From an uncultured Oscillospiraceae bacterium (GTDB lineage: Bacteria; Bacillota; Clostridia; Oscillospirales; Oscillospiraceae): a DNA stretch of 20,574 nt. Under the pieces are notes generated by a model. It did no database searches. It was not told the origin of the DNA and worked only from the letters and a program-made list of their open reading frames with translations. The number at the start of each line of letters is the position of its first letter. Position 1 is the first letter of the stretch. Of this stretch, positions 6,575 through 12,276 are shown piece after piece. The translations under genes and the position numbers were made by a program. The stretch is from assembly GCA_910577415.1 (NCBI GenBank), contig CAJTLK010000005.1, positions 14,322 through 34,895 of the forward strand, written 5' to 3'.

Positions 6575-7330
6575 TCAGAGGCCCAGGGTCATGCCCGAGG
6601 CGCCCAGGCCATCCCGGTCCAGCATCCGCTCCAGCACGTCCACGTCGGCGGTAATGTCCATGGCGTCGGACTGGAAAAGCTGATCCAGCTGCTTTTCAAA
6701 ACCCTCCACCACCTTGTCCATCATGTTCTCGATGCGGAGCTTGGCGGCGGAGATATTCTCTCCGATGACCCCCTGATAGAGCTTCATCCGCCGGGCAAGC
6801 CGGGTCTGAACGATCCCCTTGCCCAGCAGAAACAGCCCCGCGCACAAAAAGCCGAAGGGGGCAAACCACTCTACGGCATAGCGAAGAAGGCCGTGCTGCA
6901 GAGCAAAGGAAAACTTCTCAGCAAAGGCCAGGCTGGAGAGGAAGCTGAGGACGCCTCCCGACGCGGCCATGAGCTTGCCCAGCCTGGGCTGCTTCCAGAC
7001 CCGGAGCGGACTGCTTTGCGTGGTGGCTCCGCCCTGCCGGGGAGCGTATGTGTAACGGGAAACTCCAGGCTGGGCGGTCTTGGCCTGCTGCGGGTCATAG
7101 ACATAGCGGTAGCTGACGGTCTTGGCCTGGGCGGCCTTGCCTTGCTCCCGGGCAGGGGACTGTCCTTGCCGGGGAGAGGAGGGGGGCAAAAAGGCTTGGC
7201 GCAGTTCCTCAAGGGGGAGGCTGACGCCGCTGAAATTGAGGAGGAGGAGCACCAGCCCCGCCGGCCAGAAAAGAATAAAGCCCAAAATGATGACCCACCA
7301 CGGGATATTGGACTCCGGCGTATTCGACAT
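6575..7330 (-). CDS. Membrane protein of unknown function with coiled C-terminal tail
   Basis: I do not recognise this 251-residue protein with confidence. ATG 7330 is chosen because GGAGG lies six bases upstream; the frame runs 52 codons further but without a ribosome site. Residues 11-32 are a strong membrane segment (PWWVIILGFILFWPAGLVLL). Residues 45-112 are a Gln/Pro/Ala/Tyr-rich linker. A second hydrophobic region lies at 119-170. Residues 175-240 are charged and helical (RRMKLYQGVIG, then NMMDKVVEGFEKQLDQLF and DVDVLERMLDRDGL). The PWW-type first helix and the tail recall proteins annotated as XpaC-like in clostridia, but this is a weak resemblance. It is a single-gene unit with its own promoter and terminator. 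Confidence 0.8.
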   Translation of the reverse strand: MSNTPESNIPWWVIILGFILFWPAGLVLLLLNFSGVSLPLEELRQAFLPPSSPRQGQSPAREQGKAAQAKTVSYRYVYDPQQAKTAQPGVSRYTYAPRQGGATTQSSPLRVWKQPRLGKLMAASGGVLSFLSSLAFAEKFSFALQHGLLRYAVEWFAPFGFLCAGLFLLGKGIVQTRLARRMKLYQGVIGENISAAKLRIENMMDKVVEGFEKQLDQLFQSDAMDITADVDVLERMLDRDGLGASGMTLGL

Positions 7331-7364
7331 ACTCCACCTCCTCACCGAAAAATAATGATAAAAC

Positions 7365-7393
7365 ATCTTACAACAATTTGTGTGGAAAGTAAA
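7365..7393 (-). promoter_or_regulatory. Candidate promoter of the 251-residue membrane protein
   Basis: On the minus strand TTTACT (complement of 7388-7393) is followed after 17 bases by TAAGAT (complement of 7365-7370). The hexamers match four and five of six consensus bases. It lies about 35 bases before the start codon. Confidence 0.5.
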
Positions 7394-7437
7394 GGGGAGA
7401 CTGGATAAGGAAATCTCAGGTTGTAACCGTTCTGTTA

Positions 7438-7466
7438 TTGCATTTTCCTGTGGAAAAACATATAAT
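7438..7466 (+). promoter_or_regulatory. Promoter of the VanW gene
   Basis: TTGCAT (7438-7443) and perfect TATAAT (7461-7466) are 17 bases apart. The inferred transcript start near 7473 lies about 58 bases before the TTG start codon. Confidence 0.75.
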
Positions 7467-7530
7467 AGATTCATATTTTTAAGCATGCGCTGCCTGTTTG
7501 AGAGAGACGGGGAGCGGGGAGGGATTGAAG

Positions 7531-9393
7531 TTGTCGGAGAATACTGGCGGGAAAAGGCTTGCCCCTGAAGAAAACAAGAACAACAAGAACTGGCTGCCCA
7601 TTGTGGCCACAGTTCTTGCTGTGGTCATATGCGCCTATATCGCCCTGTGCGCCTATGCCCACCGGGACATATTCTGGACCAACACCTCGGTGGGAGGTGT
7701 GGATATCTCCGGCCTCACCACCGCCCAGGCAGCGGAAAAGCTCAACGACCAGCTGCCTCAAAACTGGCAGGGTAGGACCATGTTCCTCACCGGACCTAAG
7801 GGGGAGCGCTTTCCTATTGAGACTGACGGCCTGGTGGAACCGGCGGACGTCAATGCCGACCTGTATCGGGCTGCTTTTGGCGGCCACAGCAGAGGGGCCA
7901 ACTTCCTTGGCCTGGGAGTTTGGTATCTGGCCCACAGCATTGCCGGGGAGCGGGTAGAGCTTGCGCCTTATCTGAACTACACCGCCCAGGGGCAGCAGCG
8001 GGTGGAGACGCTTCTGGCGCAATTGCAAAAGGAACTGAACGCCGACGGCAAGGAAACCGTCTGCCGCTACGGCAAGGAGGAGTTGGTACTGGTGAAGGGC
8101 CGGACCGATATCAAGGTGCAGCTGGACCACACCCGTAACTCCATCACCGATGCCCTGGCCAGGGGACAGGATAATGTGGGGGTGTCTTTTGCCTCCATGG
8201 CCCCGGCGGAACTGGACTTTAACGCCATTTACGACGAGGTCTTTACCACCGCCTCGGCTGCCTATCTGGACCGGGAGACCGGGGAGATCGTCCCCTCGGT
8301 CACGGGGAAGAGTTTTGATATCGGAAAGGCCAAGGCCGCTCTGGAGGCTGCCGGGGAGGAGGAGATCGTCCAAGTAAAGCTGGAACTCACCATTCCCGAC
8401 CCTACCACGGAGGAGTTGGAGGCGCTACTTTTCCGGGACGTTTTGGGCGAGGCCGTCACCAGAGTCACAGGCACCGCAGACCGCCACATGAACGTGGGCG
8501 TGGCGGCCAATTTCCTCAACGGCCATATCATTTATCCCGGCGAGGAGTTTTCCTTCAACCAGGTGTGCAGTCCCTATGCCGTAGAAAACGGCTATGGAAA
8601 GGCCACGGCCTATGTTAACGGCCTATCTAAGGATACGGTGGCCGGGGGTATCTGTCAGGCGTCCTCCACCCTTTACTGGGCCACCCTCCGGGCCAATTTG
8701 GAGACGTTGGAGCGCTCAGCCCACCGCTATGAGCCGTCTTATATCCGGGGCGGATTGGACGCCACGGTCTACGGTGATTACGGCGACGAGGGCGGGCTGG
8801 ATTTCCGCTTCAAGAATACCAATGAGCATCCTATCAAACTGGAAGCATATGTGGATAAGAAGAATAATCTCCACGTGCTCATCCACGGGACCGACACCAC
8901 CGGCGTTCACGGCGAACCCTATTCCACCAACCGGGTCATTACCCAAGCCTACAAGACCATTTATGAGGCCAGGGACACTATCCCCCAGGGTACCACGAAG
9001 AAGGACCCGGAGCGCACCGGCTACAACGGCGTGACCCTGGAGACCTACCAGAAGCTTCTTGACGCTGAGGGCAAGGTGGTGGAGGAGAAGCTGCTTTATA
9101 AGACTAAGTATTACGTCCGTAACGAGGTGGTCTTCTTCAACCCCGCGGATATCTGGTCGCTGAACATCGACCCAGTCACCGGAGAGAAGCTGGAGACCCA
9201 GGTGCCCTCCACTGCCGCTCCCACTGAGGAGGACCCGGAGGAGGCGGGCAATATTCCCACTATCCCGCCGGTGGACCCCACCCAGCCGGGAGGCGACCCG
9301 GCCCCCGTGGAGAGCTATGGACCTGGGCTGCTGCCTCAGCCCACCCCAGTGCCCTATGACCCTGAGGAGCCTATGCTGCCGCCGGGACTGTAA
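7531..9393 (+). CDS. VanW-family cell-wall-associated membrane protein
   Basis: The best start is TTG 7531, seven bases after GGGAGGG, giving 620 residues; an earlier in-frame TTG at 7498 has no ribosome site. A short Lys-rich cytoplasmic head is followed by one membrane segment at about residues 21-42, so the rest faces outside. Two putative peptidoglycan-binding-like (YoaR-type) segments precede the VanW domain. The first starts near VGGVDISGLTTAQAAEKL and the second covers about 235-300. VanW spans about 320-450 (NFLNGHIIYPGEEFSFN, GGICQASSTLYWA, RYEPSYIRGGLDATVY). A G5-like strand region and a Pro/Glu-rich tail (about 545-620) end the protein. Role is unproven; the family is common in Firmicutes and does not by itself mean vancomycin resistance. 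Confidence 0.9.
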   Translation: MSENTGGKRLAPEENKNNKNWLPIVATVLAVVICAYIALCAYAHRDIFWTNTSVGGVDISGLTTAQAAEKLNDQLPQNWQGRTMFLTGPKGERFPIETDGLVEPADVNADLYRAAFGGHSRGANFLGLGVWYLAHSIAGERVELAPYLNYTAQGQQRVETLLAQLQKELNADGKETVCRYGKEELVLVKGRTDIKVQLDHTRNSITDALARGQDNVGVSFASMAPAELDFNAIYDEVFTTASAAYLDRETGEIVPSVTGKSFDIGKAKAALEAAGEEEIVQVKLELTIPDPTTEELEALLFRDVLGEAVTRVTGTADRHMNVGVAANFLNGHIIYPGEEFSFNQVCSPYAVENGYGKATAYVNGLSKDTVAGGICQASSTLYWATLRANLETLERSAHRYEPSYIRGGLDATVYGDYGDEGGLDFRFKNTNEHPIKLEAYVDKKNNLHVLIHGTDTTGVHGEPYSTNRVITQAYKTIYEARDTIPQGTTKKDPERTGYNGVTLETYQKLLDAEGKVVEEKLLYKTKYYVRNEVVFFNPADIWSLNIDPVTGEKLETQVPSTAAPTEEDPEEAGNIPTIPPVDPTQPGGDPAPVESYGPGLLPQPTPVPYDPEEPMLPPGL

Positions 9394-9409
9394 GAGCGCT
9401 TTTATCGGG

Positions 9410-9434
9410 GGGCCGGACCTCCGGTTTCCGGCCC
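9410..9434 (+). other. Intergenic hairpin between VanW and DUF2461 genes
   Basis: GGGCCGGA (9410-9417) pairs perfectly with TCCGGCCC (9427-9434) around a 9-base loop. No T-run follows, so it is not a standard terminator. It may stabilise the VanW message 3' end or partly reduce read-through into the next gene, which has no obvious promoter of its own. Confidence 0.5.
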
Positions 9435-9476
9435 TACTAAGGGAAGCTACTATCCAAAAGAGAGAGGAACACTGCC

Positions 9477-10172
9477 ATGTTTCAGGGCTTTTCCCCTGCC
9501 ACCATCGACTTTATGTGGGGTATCCGCTTCAACAATGACCGCTCCTGGTTTGAGCCTCGGAAAGAGGAGTACAAGACCTGCTTTGAGATCCCCATGAAGG
9601 AGCTTTGCCGGGAGTGTTATGAGGAGTATTCCGCCCATCACAAGGACCTGGAGCTGGTGAGCCGGGTCAGCCGCATTTACCGGGACGCCCGGCGGCTCTT
9701 TGGCCGGGGACCGTATAAGGACCACCTGTGGTTTACCGTCTCCCAGCCCGCCGAGGACTGGTCCGCCAGGGCTACCTTCTGGTTTGAGCTGACCCCGGAG
9801 GAATACAGCTTCGGCCTGGGCTACTGGATGGCCCGGGCCGCCACCATGGCAAAGCTCCGCGCCCGGTTGGACCGGGACCCTAAGAGCTTTGAGAAAATGG
9901 TCCGCAAAATACAAAAGGACCCTGAACTGGAACTGACCGGGGAGAGCTTCAAGAAGCCAAGACCTGCCCCCAGTAAGCTGCTGGAGTCGTGGTACAACAG
10001 CAAAAACGGCTTTTCCGTGGGCCGTACCCGGAGCCATGATGAGCTGCTTTTTTCCCCGGAGCTGAAGGATGAGATATTGAAGACCTGGGAGGAGCTGACG
10101 CCTCTGTACCGCTATCTCTCCACTCTGGACGGCGACCCAGACCCTCGGGAGGAACGGATGAGCCAAAGCTAA
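9477..10172 (+). CDS. DUF2461 family protein
   Basis: The 231-residue protein has the DUF2461 (TIGR02453-like) layout: an N-terminal FxGFSPATIDFMWGIRFNNDRSWFEPRK motif region in which a Trp-Phe pair precedes a Lys-rich helix, a middle RIYRDARRLFGRGPYKDHLWF, and a C-terminal half with KLRARLDRDP and FKKPRP. No signal peptide or membrane segment is visible, so it is probably cytoplasmic. The function of the family is not established. AGAGAGAGG lies upstream of the ATG. It follows the VanW gene by 83 bases without a clear promoter, suggesting read-through. Confidence 0.85.
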   Translation: MFQGFSPATIDFMWGIRFNNDRSWFEPRKEEYKTCFEIPMKELCRECYEEYSAHHKDLELVSRVSRIYRDARRLFGRGPYKDHLWFTVSQPAEDWSARATFWFELTPEEYSFGLGYWMARAATMAKLRARLDRDPKSFEKMVRKIQKDPELELTGESFKKPRPAPSKLLESWYNSKNGFSVGRTRSHDELLFSPELKDEILKTWEELTPLYRYLSTLDGDPDPREERMSQS

Positions 10173-10193
10173 AATTTCCACCCATGATTTTTG

Positions 10194-10241
10194 CCCCACC
10201 GCACATACTGACTGTTGAACATGGTCAGAAAGGCGGTGGGG
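10194..10241 (+). promoter_or_regulatory. Nested hairpin overlapping the deacetylase ribosome site
   Basis: CCCCACCGC (10194-10202) pairs perfectly with GCGGTGGGG (10233-10241), and CTGAC (10208-10212) pairs with GTCAG (10224-10228) inside the loop. The right arm contains the likely ribosome site AGGCGGTG (10231-10238) of the deacetylase and is followed by TATTTTG, so it could also act as a weak terminator for the upstream gene. Both roles are inferred from pairing alone. Confidence 0.5.
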
Positions 10242-10245
10242 TATT

Positions 10246-10983
10246 TTGCGCTTTTGGAAGGATTTTAAGAGCATATGCGGTCCGCTGGCAATGTCCCTGG
10301 TCCTGGTCTTTTTTCTGGCTCCCAGGCCCTTGGAGGAGGCCAGGCCGGTGGACGCCGCCGCAGAGATCGAGGCGCCCGAAACGCCCCTCGTGGCGCTCAC
10401 CTTTGACGACGGGCCTAACCGGTCCACCACCACTAAGCTGCTGGACGGCCTTGCCCAGCGGGGGGTAAAATGTACCTTTTTCATTGTGGGGGAGATGATC
10501 CCTGGTAACGAAGACCTGATCGAGCGCATGGCGGCGGAGGGACATCAGATCGGCGTGCACAGCTATGACCACGTCTATCTCACCGGGCTGAGCAGCGCCG
10601 ATTTCCAGGCCCAGGTAGGCCGTACCAATGGGATATTGAGCGAGCTTACCGGCGGAGAGACATTTTGTATCCGTCCGCCCTACGGCGCGGTGGACGCCGG
10701 AGTGGAAAAGAAAGCTCCCTCGGCCCTGATCCTGTGGTCGGTGGACCCGGAGGACTGGAAATATAAGGACGCCGCCCGCGTTGCCGCTCATGTGGTCTCC
10801 CACGCCAAGGACGGCGACATCGTCCTCCTTCACGACATTTATTCCACCTCGGTGGAGGCGGCCCTGGACATCGTGGATGTGCTCCACCAGCGGGGATTCC
10901 TTTTTGTTACCGTGGAGGAGCTGGCCCATGCCCGCCATGTGAAGCTGGCTCCGGGGCAGGTCTACCGGGAATTTTACCCCTGA
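10246..10983 (+). CDS. Polysaccharide deacetylase (NodB/CE4 family), membrane-anchored or secreted
   Basis: CE4 enzymes remove acetyl groups from peptidoglycan or other amino-sugar polymers using a metal ion. All five motifs are present in this 245-residue protein: TFDDGP (52-57, base D54 and metal ligand D55), HSYDH (105-109, metal ligands), RPPYGA (143-148), WSVDPEDW (164-171) and LLHDI with H196. Residues 10-25 are hydrophobic, a signal anchor or signal peptide. The start is TTG 10246, seven bases after AGGCGGTG; the next in-frame ATG (10291) lies inside the hydrophobic helix with no ribosome site. The protein is close to the minimal catalytic domain, with no binding modules. Confidence 0.93.
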   Translation: MRFWKDFKSICGPLAMSLVLVFFLAPRPLEEARPVDAAAEIEAPETPLVALTFDDGPNRSTTTKLLDGLAQRGVKCTFFIVGEMIPGNEDLIERMAAEGHQIGVHSYDHVYLTGLSSADFQAQVGRTNGILSELTGGETFCIRPPYGAVDAGVEKKAPSALILWSVDPEDWKYKDAARVAAHVVSHAKDGDIVLLHDIYSTSVEAALDIVDVLHQRGFLFVTVEELAHARHVKLAPGQVYREFYP

Positions 10984-11007
10984 GAAAAAGAGATGAAAAT
11001 TCAGTAA

Positions 11008-11022
11008 CAGTTTGTCAAACTG
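11008..11022. promoter_or_regulatory. Perfect 15-bp palindrome just upstream of a -35 box
   Basis: CAGTTTG (11008-11014) and CAAACTG (11016-11022) form a perfect inverted repeat around one T. It ends two bases before the -35 hexamer of the next gene, the place where activators or repressors often bind. The size and symmetry suggest a dimeric regulator site, but the protein is unknown. Confidence 0.5.
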
Positions 11023-11024
11023 AG

Positions 11025-11053
11025 TTGACATAACCCGGCGAAACGTGTAAAAT
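11025..11053 (+). promoter_or_regulatory. Promoter of the zinc-ribbon/Big2 gene
   Basis: Perfect TTGACA (11025-11030) is followed after 17 bases by TAAAAT (11048-11053). The predicted start near 11060 is about 27 bases from the ATG. Confidence 0.8.
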
Positions 11054-11086
11054 AAAGACAGAATTTCGGAAAGGTCGTGAGAGATC

Positions 11087-12136
11087 ATGGCACAGCGGGC
11101 CGGCTCCAAAAACGAACTTATCAAATGTGAATACTGCGGAGAGATGTACGCCGCCAGCTATAAGCATTGTCCCTTCTGTAACGAGGACGGCACGGGCCGC
11201 TGGAACGTGGCCGATGATGAAGAAGATGAAGTCGTCTCCGGCGGCGGGAAGCGTCTGGCCAGCGGCGGCGGAAAACGAGGGGGCTACGCCTCGGGCGGAG
11301 GCCAGGGGCCTTCGGTACGCCGGGTCATCAGCATGGTGGTCTCCCTGGCTCTCATCATCGCCGCGGCGGGCATCGTGATCTCCATTGTCCGCTCTCTGGT
11401 GGGGGAGAAGGATCCCGTGGCCGATGCCACGCCTACCCCCGCTCAGTCCTCCTCCGTCAGCGCGGCCCCCTCGGCGGCAGTGCCCAGCGATCCTGTGGTG
11501 GAGCCTACCCCCATCACCAGCCAGCCCCCGATCCCTGTTGTCACCTCTCCAGTGGCCGAGCTGACTGCTCCCACCAGCTTTAAGCTCAACCGGAAGGACT
11601 TTACTCTGGACCACGCCGGAGAGACCTTCCAGATGAAAATTACTTACACGCCGGAGAATGCCCGCGGCGACGTGACCTGGAAGTCCAGCAATCCCAATGT
11701 GGCCTCGGTTTCGTGGAACGGCGTTGTCACCGCCGTGAGCCAGGGTACCGTTACCCTCACCGCCACAGTGGCGGGGGTGGGGGACAAGACCTGCATCGTC
11801 CGCTGCAACTTCAAGGATGCCTCCGGCTCCTCCTCTACGACCACCACTACCGCCACCCAGGCGCCCTCCAGCAGCGGCGGCTCTTCCAGCGCCTCCGGGC
11901 TGAAGCTCAGTCGGGACGACTTTACTCTGGATCTGAACTCGGACAATCCCTCTGATAAGAGCTGGAGGCTGACCGTTTCGGGCACTGGCTCCGCCGTGAC
12001 CTGGGCTTCCAGCAATACCGGGGTGGCCACGGTCTCTGCCGACGGTACGGTCAAGGCCGTGGGTAAGGGCACCGCCGACATCACCGCCACGGTGGACGGC
12101 GTGAGCTTGAAGTGTATCGTCCGCGTAAGAGGCTGA
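11087..12136 (+). CDS. Zinc-ribbon membrane protein with two Big2 (Ig-like) domains
   Basis: This 349-residue protein has four clear parts. Residues 14-31 form a zinc ribbon (CEYC and CPFC, cysteines 14, 17, 28, 31). Residues 50-76 are Gly-rich with a repeated SGGGKR motif. Residues 80-103 are a single membrane helix. The outside part holds a Pro/Ser/Thr linker (about 108-160) and two bacterial Ig-like group 2 domains, at about 161-240 (VTWKSSNPNVASVSWNGVV) and 272-349 (VTWASSNTGVATVSADGTV), joined by a Ser/Thr stretch. The ribbon should face the cytoplasm and the Big2 domains the outside. A role in surface adhesion or wall attachment is an inference. The ribosome site (GAAAGGT) is weak. Confidence 0.85.
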   Translation: MAQRAGSKNELIKCEYCGEMYAASYKHCPFCNEDGTGRWNVADDEEDEVVSGGGKRLASGGGKRGGYASGGGQGPSVRRVISMVVSLALIIAAAGIVISIVRSLVGEKDPVADATPTPAQSSSVSAAPSAAVPSDPVVEPTPITSQPPIPVVTSPVAELTAPTSFKLNRKDFTLDHAGETFQMKITYTPENARGDVTWKSSNPNVASVSWNGVVTAVSQGTVTLTATVAGVGDKTCIVRCNFKDASGSSSTTTTTATQAPSSSGGSSSASGLKLSRDDFTLDLNSDNPSDKSWRLTVSGTGSAVTWASSNTGVATVSADGTVKAVGKGTADITATVDGVSLKCIVRVRG

Positions 12137-12152
12137 CCGTTCTGAAAAAAGT

Positions 12153-12188
12153 ACGCCCCACGGAGGAAGCTCCGTGGGGTGTTTTTTT
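12153..12188 (+). terminator. Rho-independent terminator after the Big2 gene
   Basis: A 13-bp stem pairs 12153-12165 with 12170-12182 around a GAAG loop, with one G-T wobble. It is followed by a seven-T run. It starts 17 bases after the stop codon and ends the rightward envelope block. Confidence 0.95.
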
Positions 12189-12196
12189 GTAGCGGT

Positions 12197-12230
12197 AACA
12201 AGGCCCTGTGCGAAAGCACAGGACCTTGTT
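12197..12230. terminator. Second hairpin, probable terminator of the UvrA-like gene or back-up
   Basis: AACAAGG-CCTGTGC (12197-12211) pairs with GCACAGG-CCTTGTT (12216-12230) around a GAAA tetraloop, with a single C/A mismatch. Rightward it is followed by TTTATTTTG. Leftward it lacks a T-run. It lies between two converging genes and may serve both directions. Confidence 0.65.
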
Positions 12231-12276
12231 TATTTTGAAATGGAAAATGGAATAAAGCGCTTGGGATACTGCCGGG

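Noticed and set aside
7531..9393. VanW as a vancomycin-resistance gene
   Set aside because: No vanR, vanS, vanH, ligase or vanX genes are nearby, and VanW domains are common in non-resistant Firmicutes.
10220..10260. ATG at 10221 as the deacetylase start
   Set aside because: It is out of frame with the catalytic domain and its frame closes soon.
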